The notes beneath the pieces are model-generated. The model had not been told where the DNA came from and did not search any database. It saw only the letters and a program-made list of their open reading frames with translations. Below, in pieces: positions 34,241-42,747 of a stretch of 64,000 nt of DNA. Location of the stretch: NCBI RefSeq assembly GCF_003814875.1, contig NZ_RKQF01000001.1, positions 10,044,001 to 10,108,000 of the forward strand, given 5' to 3'. The number at the start of each line of letters is the position of its first letter. The stretch's first letter is position 1. A program made the position numbers and the translations under genes. The DNA is from Streptomyces sp. Ag109_O5-1. GTDB lineage: Bacteria; Actinomycetota; Actinomycetes; Streptomycetales; Streptomycetaceae.

Positions 34241-36562
34241 ATGAGAGGGACCCGGCGCACACGGCTGTGCCTCGCCGGGGTGCTGACAGCGTCCGCGCTG
34301 CTCACCGCCCCCGCCGCAGGAGCCGCCGAACCGGCCGACGGCCACCTCGCCGACCTGGTGGACCCCTTCATCGGCAGCCAGGACGACGGCAACACCTTCC
34401 CCGGCGCGGCCGTGCCCTTCGGCATGGTGCAGCTCTCCCCGGACACCGGACACAGCACCGGCTACGACTACTCCCAGCACCGGATCCGCGGCTTCTCCCT
34501 GGTCCACCTCTCGGGCGTGGGCTGCGCCATCGGCGGCGACCTGCCCGTGCTGCCCACCACCGGGTACGTCACTCAGACGGACTACGCCAAGTACGCCGCC
34601 GGCTTCCGCCACGCCGACGAGGCGGCGAGCCCCGGCTACTACCGCGTCGGCCTCGACTCCGGAGTCCGGGCCGAGCTCACCGCGACCGCCCGCACCGGCG
34701 TGCAGCGCTACACATTCCCGGCCACCACCAAGGCGAACGTCCTGCTGAACGCGGCCCAGGCGCTGCACAAACCGGTGAGCAGCAAGGTCGAGATCCTCGA
34801 CGACCACACCGTCCGCACAAAGATCACCGGCCACGGCTTCTGCCGGGACACCGCCCCCTACACCGTCTACACGGTCACCCGCTTCAGCCGCCCGTTCACG
34901 GCGTACGGCACCTGGCACGGCACCACGGTCACCCCCGGCGCCCGCACCGGAACCGACGGCGCCTACGTCCGCTTCGACACCACCCGCGACCGTACGGTCG
35001 AGGCGACCACCGCCCTGTCGTACGTCGACGCGCACGGCGCCGAGGTCAACCTGCGTGCCGAAGGCGGACGTTCGTTCGACAGCGTGCGGCGGCAGGCCCG
35101 GGACGCCTGGGAGCGGCGGCTCGCCGGCGTACGCGTCCGGGGCGGCGGTGCCACCCTCCGCCGTACCTTCTACTCGTCCCTGTACCGCACCTTCCTCGCG
35201 CCCACCGTCGGCGGTGACGCCGACGGACGCTACACCGGCTGGGACCGCCGGATCCACCGCGCGAAGGGTTTCACCTACTACCAGAACTGGTCGCTCTGGG
35301 ACACCTACCGCACCCAGGCCCAGCTGCTCGCGCTGCTGGCTCCGCGCGAGGCCCGTGACATGGCGCTGTCGGTGCTGAAGATCGACGAGGAGGGCGGCTG
35401 GCTGCCCAAGTGGGGCTACGCCACCGTCGAGACGAACATCATGACCGGCGACCCGGTCACCCCGTTCCTGACCACCGCCTACCAGATGGGCCTGTTGAAG
35501 GGGTACGAGGAGCGGGCGTACCGGGCGCTGAAGAAGAACGCCGACGGCGTGCCGCCGGCCGCCAACGCCGGGGTCGGCCGCGAGGCCAACGCCGAGTACC
35601 TCGCGAACGGCTTCGCGCCGTACGTCAAGGGCCGTCCGCACACCAAGGTCGGCGACTCCGACTACGACCACGGCGCCTCCGTCACCCTGGAGTACGCCCT
35701 CTCCGACGCGATGCTCGCCCAGATGGCCCGGGACCTCGGCCATGTCGCGGACGCGGCCCGCTATGCCACCCGGGCCCAGTACTACCGCAACGTCTTCGAC
35801 CCCTCCACCGGCTTCTTCCGCGCCCGCGACGCCTCCGGCGCCTTCACCGGGAACCCCGACCCGGCCCGCGGCATCGGCTTCCACGAGGGCACCGCCTGGC
35901 AGTACCAGTGGCTGGTCCCGCAGGACCTGCCCGGCGTGATCTCCCTGATCGGCGGGAAGCGCGCGACCAACGCCCGGCTGGACTCCTTCTTCGCCTACGG
36001 CAAGCTGCTCGCCGACCCAGCGAAGACCGCGCGCCAGGTGTGGGTGCACGGCAACGCGTACGCCTACTACAACGCGGCCGTCTACAACCCGATGAACGAG
36101 CCCGACCTCATCGCGCCCTACGCCTACCTCTCCACCGGCCAGCCCTGGAAGACCACCGACGTGGTGCACGCGGCGCTCACCCTGTTCACCGACGGGCCGA
36201 ACGGGATGACCGGCAACGACGACCTCGGCACCATGTCCGCATGGAACGTGCTGTCGTCGATCGGTCTCTTCCCGGTCCAGCCCGGATACGACACCTGGGG
36301 ACTGTCCACGCCCGTCTTCGACCGGATCGACGTCCGCCTGGACCGCCGCTACTGGCCGAGCGGCGGCTTCACGGTCACGGCCCCCGGAACCTCGGCCACC
36401 GCCCGCTACATCCAGCGGGCTCGGACCGACGGGAAGGGGTACGGCCGGACCTATCTGACGACGGGTTCGCTGCGTTCCCTGCGCTCACTGGCGTTCACGG
36501 TCGGCCCGCGCCCGTCAGAGTGGGGTACGTCACCCGAGGCGGCGCCACCGGCGCTGAGATGA
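34241..36562 (+). CDS. Secreted GH92 alpha-mannosidase (probably exo-alpha-1,2-mannosidase)
   Basis: The ATG at 34241, with GGAGGTCATCCGAC upstream, gives 773 residues. A Sec signal peptide (RRTRLCLAGVLTASALLTAP, cleavage after about AGA, residue 28) precedes the GH92 N-terminal domain VDPFIGSQDDGNTFPGAAVPFGMVQLSPDTG. The (alpha/alpha)6 domain carries YYQNWSLWDTYRTQAQLLALL, GWLPKWGYATVETNIMTGDP and, near the C-terminus, GNDDLGTMSAWNVLSSIGLFPVQPG with catalytic acids. GH92 enzymes are calcium-dependent exo-mannosidases that trim high-mannose N-glycans. It is a single-gene unit 13 kb from the N-glycan locus and could feed it. Confidence 0.92.
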   Translation: MRGTRRTRLCLAGVLTASALLTAPAAGAAEPADGHLADLVDPFIGSQDDGNTFPGAAVPFGMVQLSPDTGHSTGYDYSQHRIRGFSLVHLSGVGCAIGGDLPVLPTTGYVTQTDYAKYAAGFRHADEAASPGYYRVGLDSGVRAELTATARTGVQRYTFPATTKANVLLNAAQALHKPVSSKVEILDDHTVRTKITGHGFCRDTAPYTVYTVTRFSRPFTAYGTWHGTTVTPGARTGTDGAYVRFDTTRDRTVEATTALSYVDAHGAEVNLRAEGGRSFDSVRRQARDAWERRLAGVRVRGGGATLRRTFYSSLYRTFLAPTVGGDADGRYTGWDRRIHRAKGFTYYQNWSLWDTYRTQAQLLALLAPREARDMALSVLKIDEEGGWLPKWGYATVETNIMTGDPVTPFLTTAYQMGLLKGYEERAYRALKKNADGVPPAANAGVGREANAEYLANGFAPYVKGRPHTKVGDSDYDHGASVTLEYALSDAMLAQMARDLGHVADAARYATRAQYYRNVFDPSTGFFRARDASGAFTGNPDPARGIGFHEGTAWQYQWLVPQDLPGVISLIGGKRATNARLDSFFAYGKLLADPAKTARQVWVHGNAYAYYNAAVYNPMNEPDLIAPYAYLSTGQPWKTTDVVHAALTLFTDGPNGMTGNDDLGTMSAWNVLSSIGLFPVQPGYDTWGLSTPVFDRIDVRLDRRYWPSGGFTVTAPGTSATARYIQRARTDGKGYGRTYLTTGSLRSLRSLAFTVGPRPSEWGTSPEAAPPALR

Positions 36563-36581
36563 CCTCAGGTGTCCCTTGAGC

Positions 36582-36607
36582 CCCGCCTCTTTCGGAGGAG
36601 GCGGGAC
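36582..36607 (+). terminator. Terminator after GH92
   Basis: An 8-bp stem CCCGCCTC/GAGGCGGG with an 8-base loop lies 20 bp after the stop and is followed by ACTTA. Confidence 0.7.
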
Positions 36608-36709
36608 TTAATCTGCTGTTAACTGAGCGTAGCGTGATCGTACTTGACCGTAATCAGGTGTCGGCGTTTGACTGCTCATCCACACCTTCGTCGACGCGAG
36701 GCAAGCCCC

Positions 36710-38035
36710 TTGACTGCTGACCTGCTCGCTCCTCTCGACCTGGCGTTCTGGAACATCGAGTCCGACCGGCACCCGATGCACCTCGGCGCGCTCGGCGTCT
36801 TCTCGGCGCACTCGCCGACCGCCGGCGCCCACGCCGCCGATCTGCTCGCGGCCCGGGCCGCCGCCGTGCCCGGACTGCGCATGCGCATCCGCGACGTCTG
36901 GCGGCCGCTCGCGTTCGGCGGCGCCGCCCGCGAGACCGACCCGGACTTCGACCCCCTCAATCACGTCCGGCTGCACGCGCCGACGGCCGACTTCCACGCC
37001 GTCGCCGGCCGGTTGATGGAACGCCCGCTGGAGCGCGGCCGGCCGCCCTGGGAGGCGCATGTACTGCCCGGCGAGGACGGGGTGTCCTTCGCGGTGCTGT
37101 TCAAGTTCCACCACGCGCTCGCCGACGGACTGCGCGCCCTCAAACTGGCCGCGGGTGTCATGGACCCGCTCGACCTGCCCGAGCGCACCCCCCGGTCGAT
37201 CGAGCCGCCGCGCCCCATGCTCGCGCTGCCCGACGTACGCAGGGTGCCCGAGCTGGTACGCGGCGCCCTGTCGGACGTGGGCCGGGCCCTGGACATCGGC
37301 GCCTCGGTCGCCCTGTCCGCCCTCGGCGTGAGCTCGTCCTCCGCGCTCAAGTCCACGCCCACCGGCACCCGCTCCATCGCCGGGGTCGACCTCGACATCG
37401 ACGACGTGCACCGAGTCCGCAAGGCCGTCGGCGGCACCGTCAACGACGTCCTGATCGCCGTCGTCGCCGGCGCGCTGCGCCGCTGGCTGGAGGAGCGCGG
37501 CGACGGCACCGACGGCGTCGCCCCGCGCGCCCTGATCCCCGTCTCCAAGCGCCGTCCGCGCACCGCCACACCACAGGGCAACCGGCTCTCCGGCTATCTG
37601 ATACGGCTCCCGGTCGACAACCCCGACCCGCTCGCCCGCCTCGACCGCGTCCGCACGGCGATGGTCCGCAACAAGGACGCGGGCCCCAACCGGGGCGCCG
37701 GTGCCGTCGCCCTGCTCGCCGACCATGTGCCGGCGCTCGGGCACCGGCTCGGCGGACCGCTCGTCGGCCAGGCCGCCCGGCTCTGGTTCGACATCCTGGT
37801 CACCAGCGTGCCGCTGCCCGGCCTCGGCCTGCGCCTGGGCGGCGACCCGCTCACCGCCGTCTACCCCCTGGCCCCGCTGGCCCCCGGCCAGTCCCTCGCC
37901 GTCGCCATCTCCACCTACCGCAACCAGGTCCACTACGGCCTGGTCGCCGACGCTTCCGCCGTCCCGGACCTCGACGTACTCGCCCGCGCGGTGACCGACG
38001 AGGTCGACTCGCTGATCGCGGTCTGCGACCAGTGA
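36710..38035 (+). CDS. Wax ester synthase / diacylglycerol acyltransferase (WS/DGAT)
   Basis: The TTG at 36710 gives 441 residues starting LTADLLAPLDLAFWNIES; a start at 36644 would add 22 residues of non-conserved sequence. The catalytic motif HHxxxDG is present as FHHALADG (His134, His135, Asp139, Gly140). Further family marks are RPPWEAHVLPG, GGTVNDVLIAVVAGALRRWL (NDV motif) and GNRLSGYLIRLPV. It esterifies fatty acyl-CoA with diacylglycerol or fatty alcohol, making storage triacylglycerol or wax at the membrane. It is alone, with a strong terminator downstream. Confidence 0.92.
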   Translation: MTADLLAPLDLAFWNIESDRHPMHLGALGVFSAHSPTAGAHAADLLAARAAAVPGLRMRIRDVWRPLAFGGAARETDPDFDPLNHVRLHAPTADFHAVAGRLMERPLERGRPPWEAHVLPGEDGVSFAVLFKFHHALADGLRALKLAAGVMDPLDLPERTPRSIEPPRPMLALPDVRRVPELVRGALSDVGRALDIGASVALSALGVSSSSALKSTPTGTRSIAGVDLDIDDVHRVRKAVGGTVNDVLIAVVAGALRRWLEERGDGTDGVAPRALIPVSKRRPRTATPQGNRLSGYLIRLPVDNPDPLARLDRVRTAMVRNKDAGPNRGAGAVALLADHVPALGHRLGGPLVGQAARLWFDILVTSVPLPGLGLRLGGDPLTAVYPLAPLAPGQSLAVAISTYRNQVHYGLVADASAVPDLDVLARAVTDEVDSLIAVCDQ

Positions 38036-38059
38036 CGGCGGTCCGAAGGAGGGGCTGAG

Positions 38060-38103
38060 CCCCGCCTGCCCGCGGTGTCCACCGCGGGCAGGCGGGGGGT
38101 TTT
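38060..38103 (+). terminator. Very strong rho-independent terminator after WS/DGAT gene
   Basis: A 17-bp perfect stem, CCCCGCCTGCCCGCGGT and its complement at 38081-38097, with a 4-base loop, is followed by GGTTTT. Confidence 0.92.
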
Positions 38104-38228
38104 CGGCCCCGTCCGCGATCCGGCATTCGGGCGGGTTTGGTGCTGGGGCCCGGTGCTCCGTAAAATTCCCCGTTCGAAAGCGGGCGCGAGTCGGAGCGCC
38201 GCTGGTTGACCAGGGAAGCGGCAGCGCG

Positions 38229-39731
38229 ATGACGGTGACACAGGACGGCTCGACGGCCGAGGACGCGGTGGACGCGGTGGTCTACGGCCCCGGCATCGAC
38301 CCCGAGCGGCTCGCCGTCTGCCTCAGCGTGCTCGACGAGCTGGACAAGCTGGACGTCGACCACCCGGACGCCATCGCGGTGCGCCGGGCCACGGCCGGTA
38401 TCTACCGCACGGTGAAGCAGCGCCGCAGGCAGGAGCGCCGGGCCGCCAAGACCGCCCACGACAAGTCGGTCACCGAGGCCACCGCGACCGGCTCCGCCCA
38501 GCGCATCGACGACGAGACCGAGGGCATCCTGCCGTCGTCGGTCACCGAGGCGGGCCGGATCGCGGGGATACTCCAGCGCCCGCGCTCCTGCTACACCTGC
38601 AAGACCCGCTATGTCGAGGTCGACTACTTCTACCACCAGCTCTGTCCGGACTGCGCCGCTCTGAACCGCGCCAAGCGCGACGCCCGCGCCGACCTGACCG
38701 GCAAGCGCGCCCTGCTCACCGGCGGCCGCGCCAAGATCGGCATGTACATCGCGCTGCGGCTGCTGCGTGACGGTGCGCACACGACGATCACCACCCGCTT
38801 CCCGAAGGACGCCATCCGCCGCTTCAAGGCGATGGAGGACTCGGCGGACTGGCTGGACCGCCTGGAGGTGGTCGGTATCGACCTGCGCGACCCGGCGCAG
38901 GCCGTGGCGCTGGCGGAGCGGATGACCGAGGCGGGCCCGCTCGACATCCTGATCAACAACGCCACCCAGACCGTACGCCGGCTGCCCTCCGCGTACGCGG
39001 CCCTGGTCGACGGCGAGAGCGCCCCGCTGCCCGCCGGTGAACTCCCCGCCCACCACGTGATCGGCGCCTTCAACTCGGGCGCCGTGGACGGCATCGCCGC
39101 GCTGCCCATCGGCACCAGCGGCCTGGACGCACAGAAGGTCGCCGACCTCGCCCTCGTCGCGGGCAACGCCAGCGTCGCCCGGCACCTCGACGGCACCGCC
39201 ATCGACGCGGGCGGGCTCGTCCCCGACGTCGTCGAGTCCAACACCTGGGTGCAGACCATCGACCAGATCTCCCCGGTCGAGCTCCTTGAGACCCAGCTGT
39301 GCAACTACACATCGCCGTTCATCCTGATCAGCGCCCTGCGCCCGGCGATGGCGGACGCCGCGAAGAAGGCCGGCAGCGGCCGTGCGTACGTCGTCAACGT
39401 CTCCGCGATGGAGGGCGTCTTCGGCCGTGGCTACAAGGGCGCCGGGCACCCCAACACCAACGCGGCGAAGGCGGCCATGAACATGGTCACCCGGACCAGC
39501 GCGACGGAGATGTTCCAGACCGACGGCATCCTCATGACCTCCGTCGACACGGGCTGGATCACCGACGAGCGCCCGCACTTCGACAAGCTGCGCCTCGCCG
39601 AGGAGGGCTTCCACGCACCGCTCGACCTCGTGGACGGCGCGGCCCGGGTCTACGACCCGATCGTGCTCGGCGAGCAGGGCGAGGACGTGTACGGCGTCTT
39701 CCTGAAGGACTACGCACCCGGCAAGTGGTGA
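38229..39731 (+). CDS. Unusual SDR oxidoreductase with N-terminal zinc-ribbon
   Basis: This 500-residue protein has a helical Arg/Lys-rich N-terminal region, then a four-cysteine knuckle CYTCKTRYVEVDYFYHQLCPDC (Cys121, 124, 139, 142) and a Rossmann domain from about 158 with GKRALLTGGRAKIGMYIALRLL. The SDR NNA motif is present (ILINNATQTVRR). The catalytic region reads NVSAMEGVFGRGYKG..HPNTNAAKAAMNM: the Ser and Lys positions are recognisable, but the Tyr four residues before the Lys is Thr. It is therefore atypical in chemistry or in its active-site geometry. No partner gene suggests a pathway; DUF5959 follows by 38 bp. Confidence 0.78.
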   Translation: MTVTQDGSTAEDAVDAVVYGPGIDPERLAVCLSVLDELDKLDVDHPDAIAVRRATAGIYRTVKQRRRQERRAAKTAHDKSVTEATATGSAQRIDDETEGILPSSVTEAGRIAGILQRPRSCYTCKTRYVEVDYFYHQLCPDCAALNRAKRDARADLTGKRALLTGGRAKIGMYIALRLLRDGAHTTITTRFPKDAIRRFKAMEDSADWLDRLEVVGIDLRDPAQAVALAERMTEAGPLDILINNATQTVRRLPSAYAALVDGESAPLPAGELPAHHVIGAFNSGAVDGIAALPIGTSGLDAQKVADLALVAGNASVARHLDGTAIDAGGLVPDVVESNTWVQTIDQISPVELLETQLCNYTSPFILISALRPAMADAAKKAGSGRAYVVNVSAMEGVFGRGYKGAGHPNTNAAKAAMNMVTRTSATEMFQTDGILMTSVDTGWITDERPHFDKLRLAEEGFHAPLDLVDGAARVYDPIVLGEQGEDVYGVFLKDYAPGKW

Positions 39732-39769
39732 GCCCCGCGCTCAGCAGCCCTGACGGAAAAGGGGAGGCT

Positions 39770-40198
39770 ATGGGCGACATCGTTCCGAGGGAGCTCATCT
39801 CTCTCGCGGACGACGAGGGGAACAGCGTGAGCGTCGACGTCCTGGGGCGCAGCCCCACGTGGTCCGGCGGGCTCGATGCCGAGATCGTCGTCGCGACACC
39901 CTTCGTGTCCGGCCGCTGTCACCTGGTGTTGTCCGTTTCGAAGCTGCAGAGCTGGTCCGACGCACTGAACAGGCTCGACGCCGGCGAGGATGTCGCCTGG
40001 ATGGAGATGAGCAGGGGGGCGTCCATCTCCATCCGGCTCATCGGCGAGCGTGACTGTCCGGAGGTCGTGGTGGAGGACGAGTCGGGATCCATGGTCACCG
40101 TGCGCGTACCGATCGCCCTGCCGGACGGCTGGATCGCCGACCACCGACGGCGTCTGCACCAGCTGATGGAGCACTGGGTTCCCGTACTCTCGGCGTAG
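39770..40198 (+). CDS. DUF5959 family protein
   Basis: An ATG after GGGGAGGCT gives 142 residues. The sequence (ELISLADDEGNSVSVDVLGR, LDAEIVVATPFVSGRCHLVLS, ISIRLIGERDCPEVVVEDESGSMVTVRVPI) is a mostly beta-strand domain that I recognise as the actinobacterial DUF5959 family, possibly an immunity-like or regulatory small protein. Its function is unknown. It follows the zinc-ribbon SDR gene by 38 bp and may be co-transcribed. Confidence 0.7.
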   Translation: MGDIVPRELISLADDEGNSVSVDVLGRSPTWSGGLDAEIVVATPFVSGRCHLVLSVSKLQSWSDALNRLDAGEDVAWMEMSRGASISIRLIGERDCPEVVVEDESGSMVTVRVPIALPDGWIADHRRRLHQLMEHWVPVLSA

Positions 40199-40375
40199 GG
40201 AGACGAGCCGCCGCCGGCAGATGCGTGCACGTCCTGGGGTCAGGTGCGAAGGCGCGCCCCACGACCTGGCGTGGGTGCCCGATCCCGAGCCGTGCCCGGC
40301 GCCGCGGAGCCCGGCGAGGAGAACCTCCGGAGCCGACTGACCGCGATATCCGCTGAATCCGGCAACCCCGTGCCC

Positions 40376-41134
40376 CTAAGTCGGTGTGCGTGCCGCTCGT
40401 ACCCGGGTGCCGCCGTCCACCACCACGTCGGCACCGGTCACCCAGCCCGCAGCGTCCGACACCAGCCACAGCACCGCCCCCGCCACGTCCTCCGGCTCTC
40501 CGATCCTGCCCATCGGCAGCCCCCGGGCGATCTCCGCCTCCCGCGGCTCCCACATGAAGCGTGCCATCTCCGTGCGCACCAGCCCCGGCGAGACCGAGTT
40601 GACCCGTACCCGGGGTGCCAGTTCCCCCGCCAGCTGCTGGGTGAGGTGGAGCAGCGCGGCCTTGCTGGTGCCGTACGCGCCCACGTCGGGGCCGACATGC
40701 GCGGCACCCTCCGTGCAGATGTTGACGACCGAGCCGCCGTGTTCGCGCATCCAGCCCCGCCATGCGCACTGCGTCAGCCGCAGCGGTGCCTCGACGTTCA
40801 CCGTGAACGCCTCCCGCCACACCCCGAGGTCCGCGTCCATGAGCGGTCCGTACGGCCGGTTCGTGGCCGCGTTGTTGACGAGGATGTCGAGCCGCCCGAA
40901 CTCGGTGAGCGCCAGCCGGGTCAGCTCCCGGGCGTGCTCGGGCTCGGCCACGCTGCCGGCCAGGCCGATCCCGCCGAGCTCCGCGGCCGTCCGCCGGACC
41001 TCGTCCGCGTCCCGCGCGCTCACACACACCAGCGCACCGGCCGCCGCGAACGCCTCGGCGACCGCACGCCCGATCCCGCGCGTGCCGCCCGTGACGACGG
41101 CCGCCCTCCCCCTGAGCCCGTACGACGACGTCAT
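40376..41134 (-). CDS. SDR-family oxidoreductase (classical)
   Basis: This 252-residue protein has the NAD(P) motif VVTGGTRGIGRAVAEAF (TGxxxGxG), ILVNNAATNRP (NNAG region), the catalytic YGTSK (Tyr and Lys) and PGLVRTEM. The residues before the Tyr read SVVNICTEGAA, so the catalytic Ser is replaced by Cys or Thr, an unusual feature that may lower activity. The C-terminus has WLVSDAAGWVTGADVVVDGG as in FabG-like reductases. Substrate is unknown. It lies just after the HD-like gene on the same strand (25 bp). Confidence 0.83.
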   Translation of the reverse strand: MTSSYGLRGRAAVVTGGTRGIGRAVAEAFAAAGALVCVSARDADEVRRTAAELGGIGLAGSVAEPEHARELTRLALTEFGRLDILVNNAATNRPYGPLMDADLGVWREAFTVNVEAPLRLTQCAWRGWMREHGGSVVNICTEGAAHVGPDVGAYGTSKAALLHLTQQLAGELAPRVRVNSVSPGLVRTEMARFMWEPREAEIARGLPMGRIGEPEDVAGAVLWLVSDAAGWVTGADVVVDGGTRVRAARTPT

Positions 41135-41159
41135 CGCCGTACCGTCTCATGACGGACCG

Positions 41160-41540
41160 TCAGTCGACAGCCCCCAGGCGGGAGTTGTGGGCAGCGACCA
41201 GTTCGAGCACGGTCCGCCAGTCCTCCAGGACACCGGCGTCGAAGCCCGCGGTGCGGCTCTCCTCGTCGGCCTGGCGTAGCCGCAGCGCATCGTCGTCGGC
41301 GCCCCCGCCGACGTCACCGCGGACGAGATGGTAGACGCGTTCTCCGAGCAGGTGCCGTACGGCGTGCGCGGCGCCGTCGGCGGGGCCCAGCAGTTCCTCG
41401 ATGCCGTGCACCAGGCCCGCGACCTGCAGCTCCTTGTCGGCGGGGCGGCTGCGGCGCAGCAGCGCTGCGGTGCGCAGTGCGCGCTGGTGCCGGCAGGCGT
41501 ACAGCAGATCCATCAGCTCCTCGACGCTGCGCAGCTCCAT
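41160..41540 (-). CDS. Shortened, degenerate HD-domain protein
   Basis: An ATG with GGAAGGACTG upstream gives 126 residues. The sequence LRRSRPADKELQVAGLVHGIEELLGP, HAVRHLLGERVYHLVRGDV and LRLRQADEESR..LEDWRTVLELVAAH matches Streptomyces HD-domain proteins of about 180 residues, but the metal-binding His-Asp pair is His-Gly here and about 50 central residues are missing. It is likely inactive as a phosphohydrolase or oxygenase; it may be a decaying gene or a repurposed small protein. It lies upstream of the SDR gene. Confidence 0.55.
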   Translation of the reverse strand: MELRSVEELMDLLYACRHQRALRTAALLRRSRPADKELQVAGLVHGIEELLGPADGAAHAVRHLLGERVYHLVRGDVGGGADDDALRLRQADEESRTAGFDAGVLEDWRTVLELVAAHNSRLGAVD

Positions 41541-42026
41541 GCGTCAGTCCTTCCGCGAGACAGCCGTTGTCCTGCGCCATCGGATCATGTCGAGTTTTCG
41601 ACCCGGCCAACGCAACCTGAACTGCACAGCCTGTGAAGGGAGCGGCGATCTGCCGACTCGAAGATGTGTTCGTTCGTATAGGCCGGGCGAGTGGATCGCA
41701 ATCGGGGCATCATGTTACGGACAGGTGCAATTCCGGACCGCTGAAGTACGGAGCGACTCGCGATAGTTACACCAAGTTTGCACTCCCTATCGAGCGGACC
41801 CGCGCTCATTTGGTTAATCTATACGGGACGGACAGCAGTACGGGGTCCCACCCACACCCACGGTCCGTCCCGGGACAAGCCGGTAGACAACGGCCTGCTC
41901 TCTTCTGAGTTACCGGCGCCACCGCGTCCGAACTGGCCTTCCATCCAGACCCGAGCGGGCGCCCGAGCACCGGAACGCAGGCTGTCCGGCACGCCCCGAG
42001 GGTGACCGACACATAAGGAGTGCGCG
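41541..42026. promoter_or_regulatory. AT-rich 486-bp regulatory region before the 57-residue gene
   Basis: This is the least GC-rich stretch of the window (about 41690-41830, containing GTTACGG, TTGGTTAATCTATACGG). Two similar elements occur: GTTAC-N7-TGCA (41714) and GTTAC-N8-TGCA (41766), and an inverted repeat CGATAG (41761-41766) / CTATCG (41787-41792). TAATCTATAC near 41815 resembles a -10 region, which would give a leader of about 200 nt. No protein-like frame was recognised. Confidence 0.45.
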
Positions 42027-42200
42027 GTGACACCTGAGAAGACGAATCGCGAGCAGCGCCCCAAGGAACGCACGGAGCGCGTGGGCAATCGGCCCGGACA
42101 GCTCGGCAGCCTCGACGTGTGGGCCCGGTCCGCCCCGATCCGCCTCGCGGGTTACGAGGACGACCTCGCCGAGCCCCATATCCTGCCGAGCGTGGACTGA
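42027..42200 (+). CDS. Unrecognised 57-residue peptide with conserved-looking C-terminus
   Basis: A GTG preceded by AAGGAG at ideal spacing begins a 57-residue protein. The first 25 residues are charged and Arg/Lys/Glu-rich (TPEKTNREQRPKERTERVG). The second half is distinct: LGSLDVWARSAPIRLAGYED, then DLAEPHILPSVD at the end. There is no Cys, signal peptide or membrane helix. The two-part layout (charged leader, aromatic and acidic core) is compatible with a RiPP precursor or a small regulatory protein, but no modifying enzyme is adjacent. A perfect palindromic terminator overlaps its stop codon, arguing for an independent short transcript. Confidence 0.6.
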   Translation: MTPEKTNREQRPKERTERVGNRPGQLGSLDVWARSAPIRLAGYEDDLAEPHILPSVD

Positions 42201-42215
42201 CCGGCCGGTCAGTCC
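42194..42215 (+). terminator. Perfect 22-bp palindrome overlapping the stop of the 57-residue gene
   Basis: Two 11-base arms (GGACTGACCGG and its exact complement) with no spacer include the TGA stop codon (42198-42200). It can form a long stem and probably ends the small transcript before the GNAT gene. Confidence 0.7.
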
Positions 42216-42258
42216 TGTCGCGATCGCCGACGCGCATGGGCGTGCGAGACTCACGCCC

Positions 42259-42741
42259 ATGCTGATCAGAGAAGCCACCGCGGCCGACTGGCCGCAGATC
42301 TGGCCCTTCTGGCACCGGATCGTCGCCGCCGCCGAGACGTACACCTGGGATCCCGACACGTCGGAGGAAGCGGCCCGCGCCCTGTGGATGAGCCCGGCGA
42401 AGCGTGTCTACGTCGCCGAGGACCCCACCGGAGCCGTCGTCGGGTCCGCCTACGTCACCCCCAACTACGGGGGCCCCGCCGCCTGCGTGGCCAACGCCGG
42501 TTTCATGGTCGACCCCGACCACGGCGGCCGCGGTGTCGGACGCGCACTCGCGGAGCACATCCTCGCCGAGGCCCGGACGCACGGCTACCGTGCCATGGTC
42601 TTCAACGCCGTCGTCGAGACCAATCCTGCCGTGGCCCTGTGGACCTCCCTCGGCTTCACGGTCATCGGCACGGTCCCGCAGGCCTTCGACCACCCGAAGC
42701 ACGGGCCGGTCGGCCTGCACATCATGTACCGCGCCCTCTGA
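42259..42741 (+). CDS. GNAT-family N-acetyltransferase
   Basis: This 160-residue protein starts MLIREATAADWPQIWPFWH. The acetyl-CoA site is GFMVDPDHGGRGVGRALAEHILAEAR (motif A, HGGRGVGRAL at about 94-103), followed by VVETNPAVALWTSLGFTVIGTVPQAFDHPKHG, the C-terminal motif B with the N-x-A..LW..LGF signature. This pattern is found in phosphinothricin-acetyltransferase-like and amino-acid acetyltransferases; the substrate is not determined. It converges with the SDR gene at 42748 with only six bases between stops. Confidence 0.88.
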   Translation: MLIREATAADWPQIWPFWHRIVAAAETYTWDPDTSEEAARALWMSPAKRVYVAEDPTGAVVGSAYVTPNYGGPAACVANAGFMVDPDHGGRGVGRALAEHILAEARTHGYRAMVFNAVVETNPAVALWTSLGFTVIGTVPQAFDHPKHGPVGLHIMYRAL

Positions 42742-42747
42742 GGCGGG

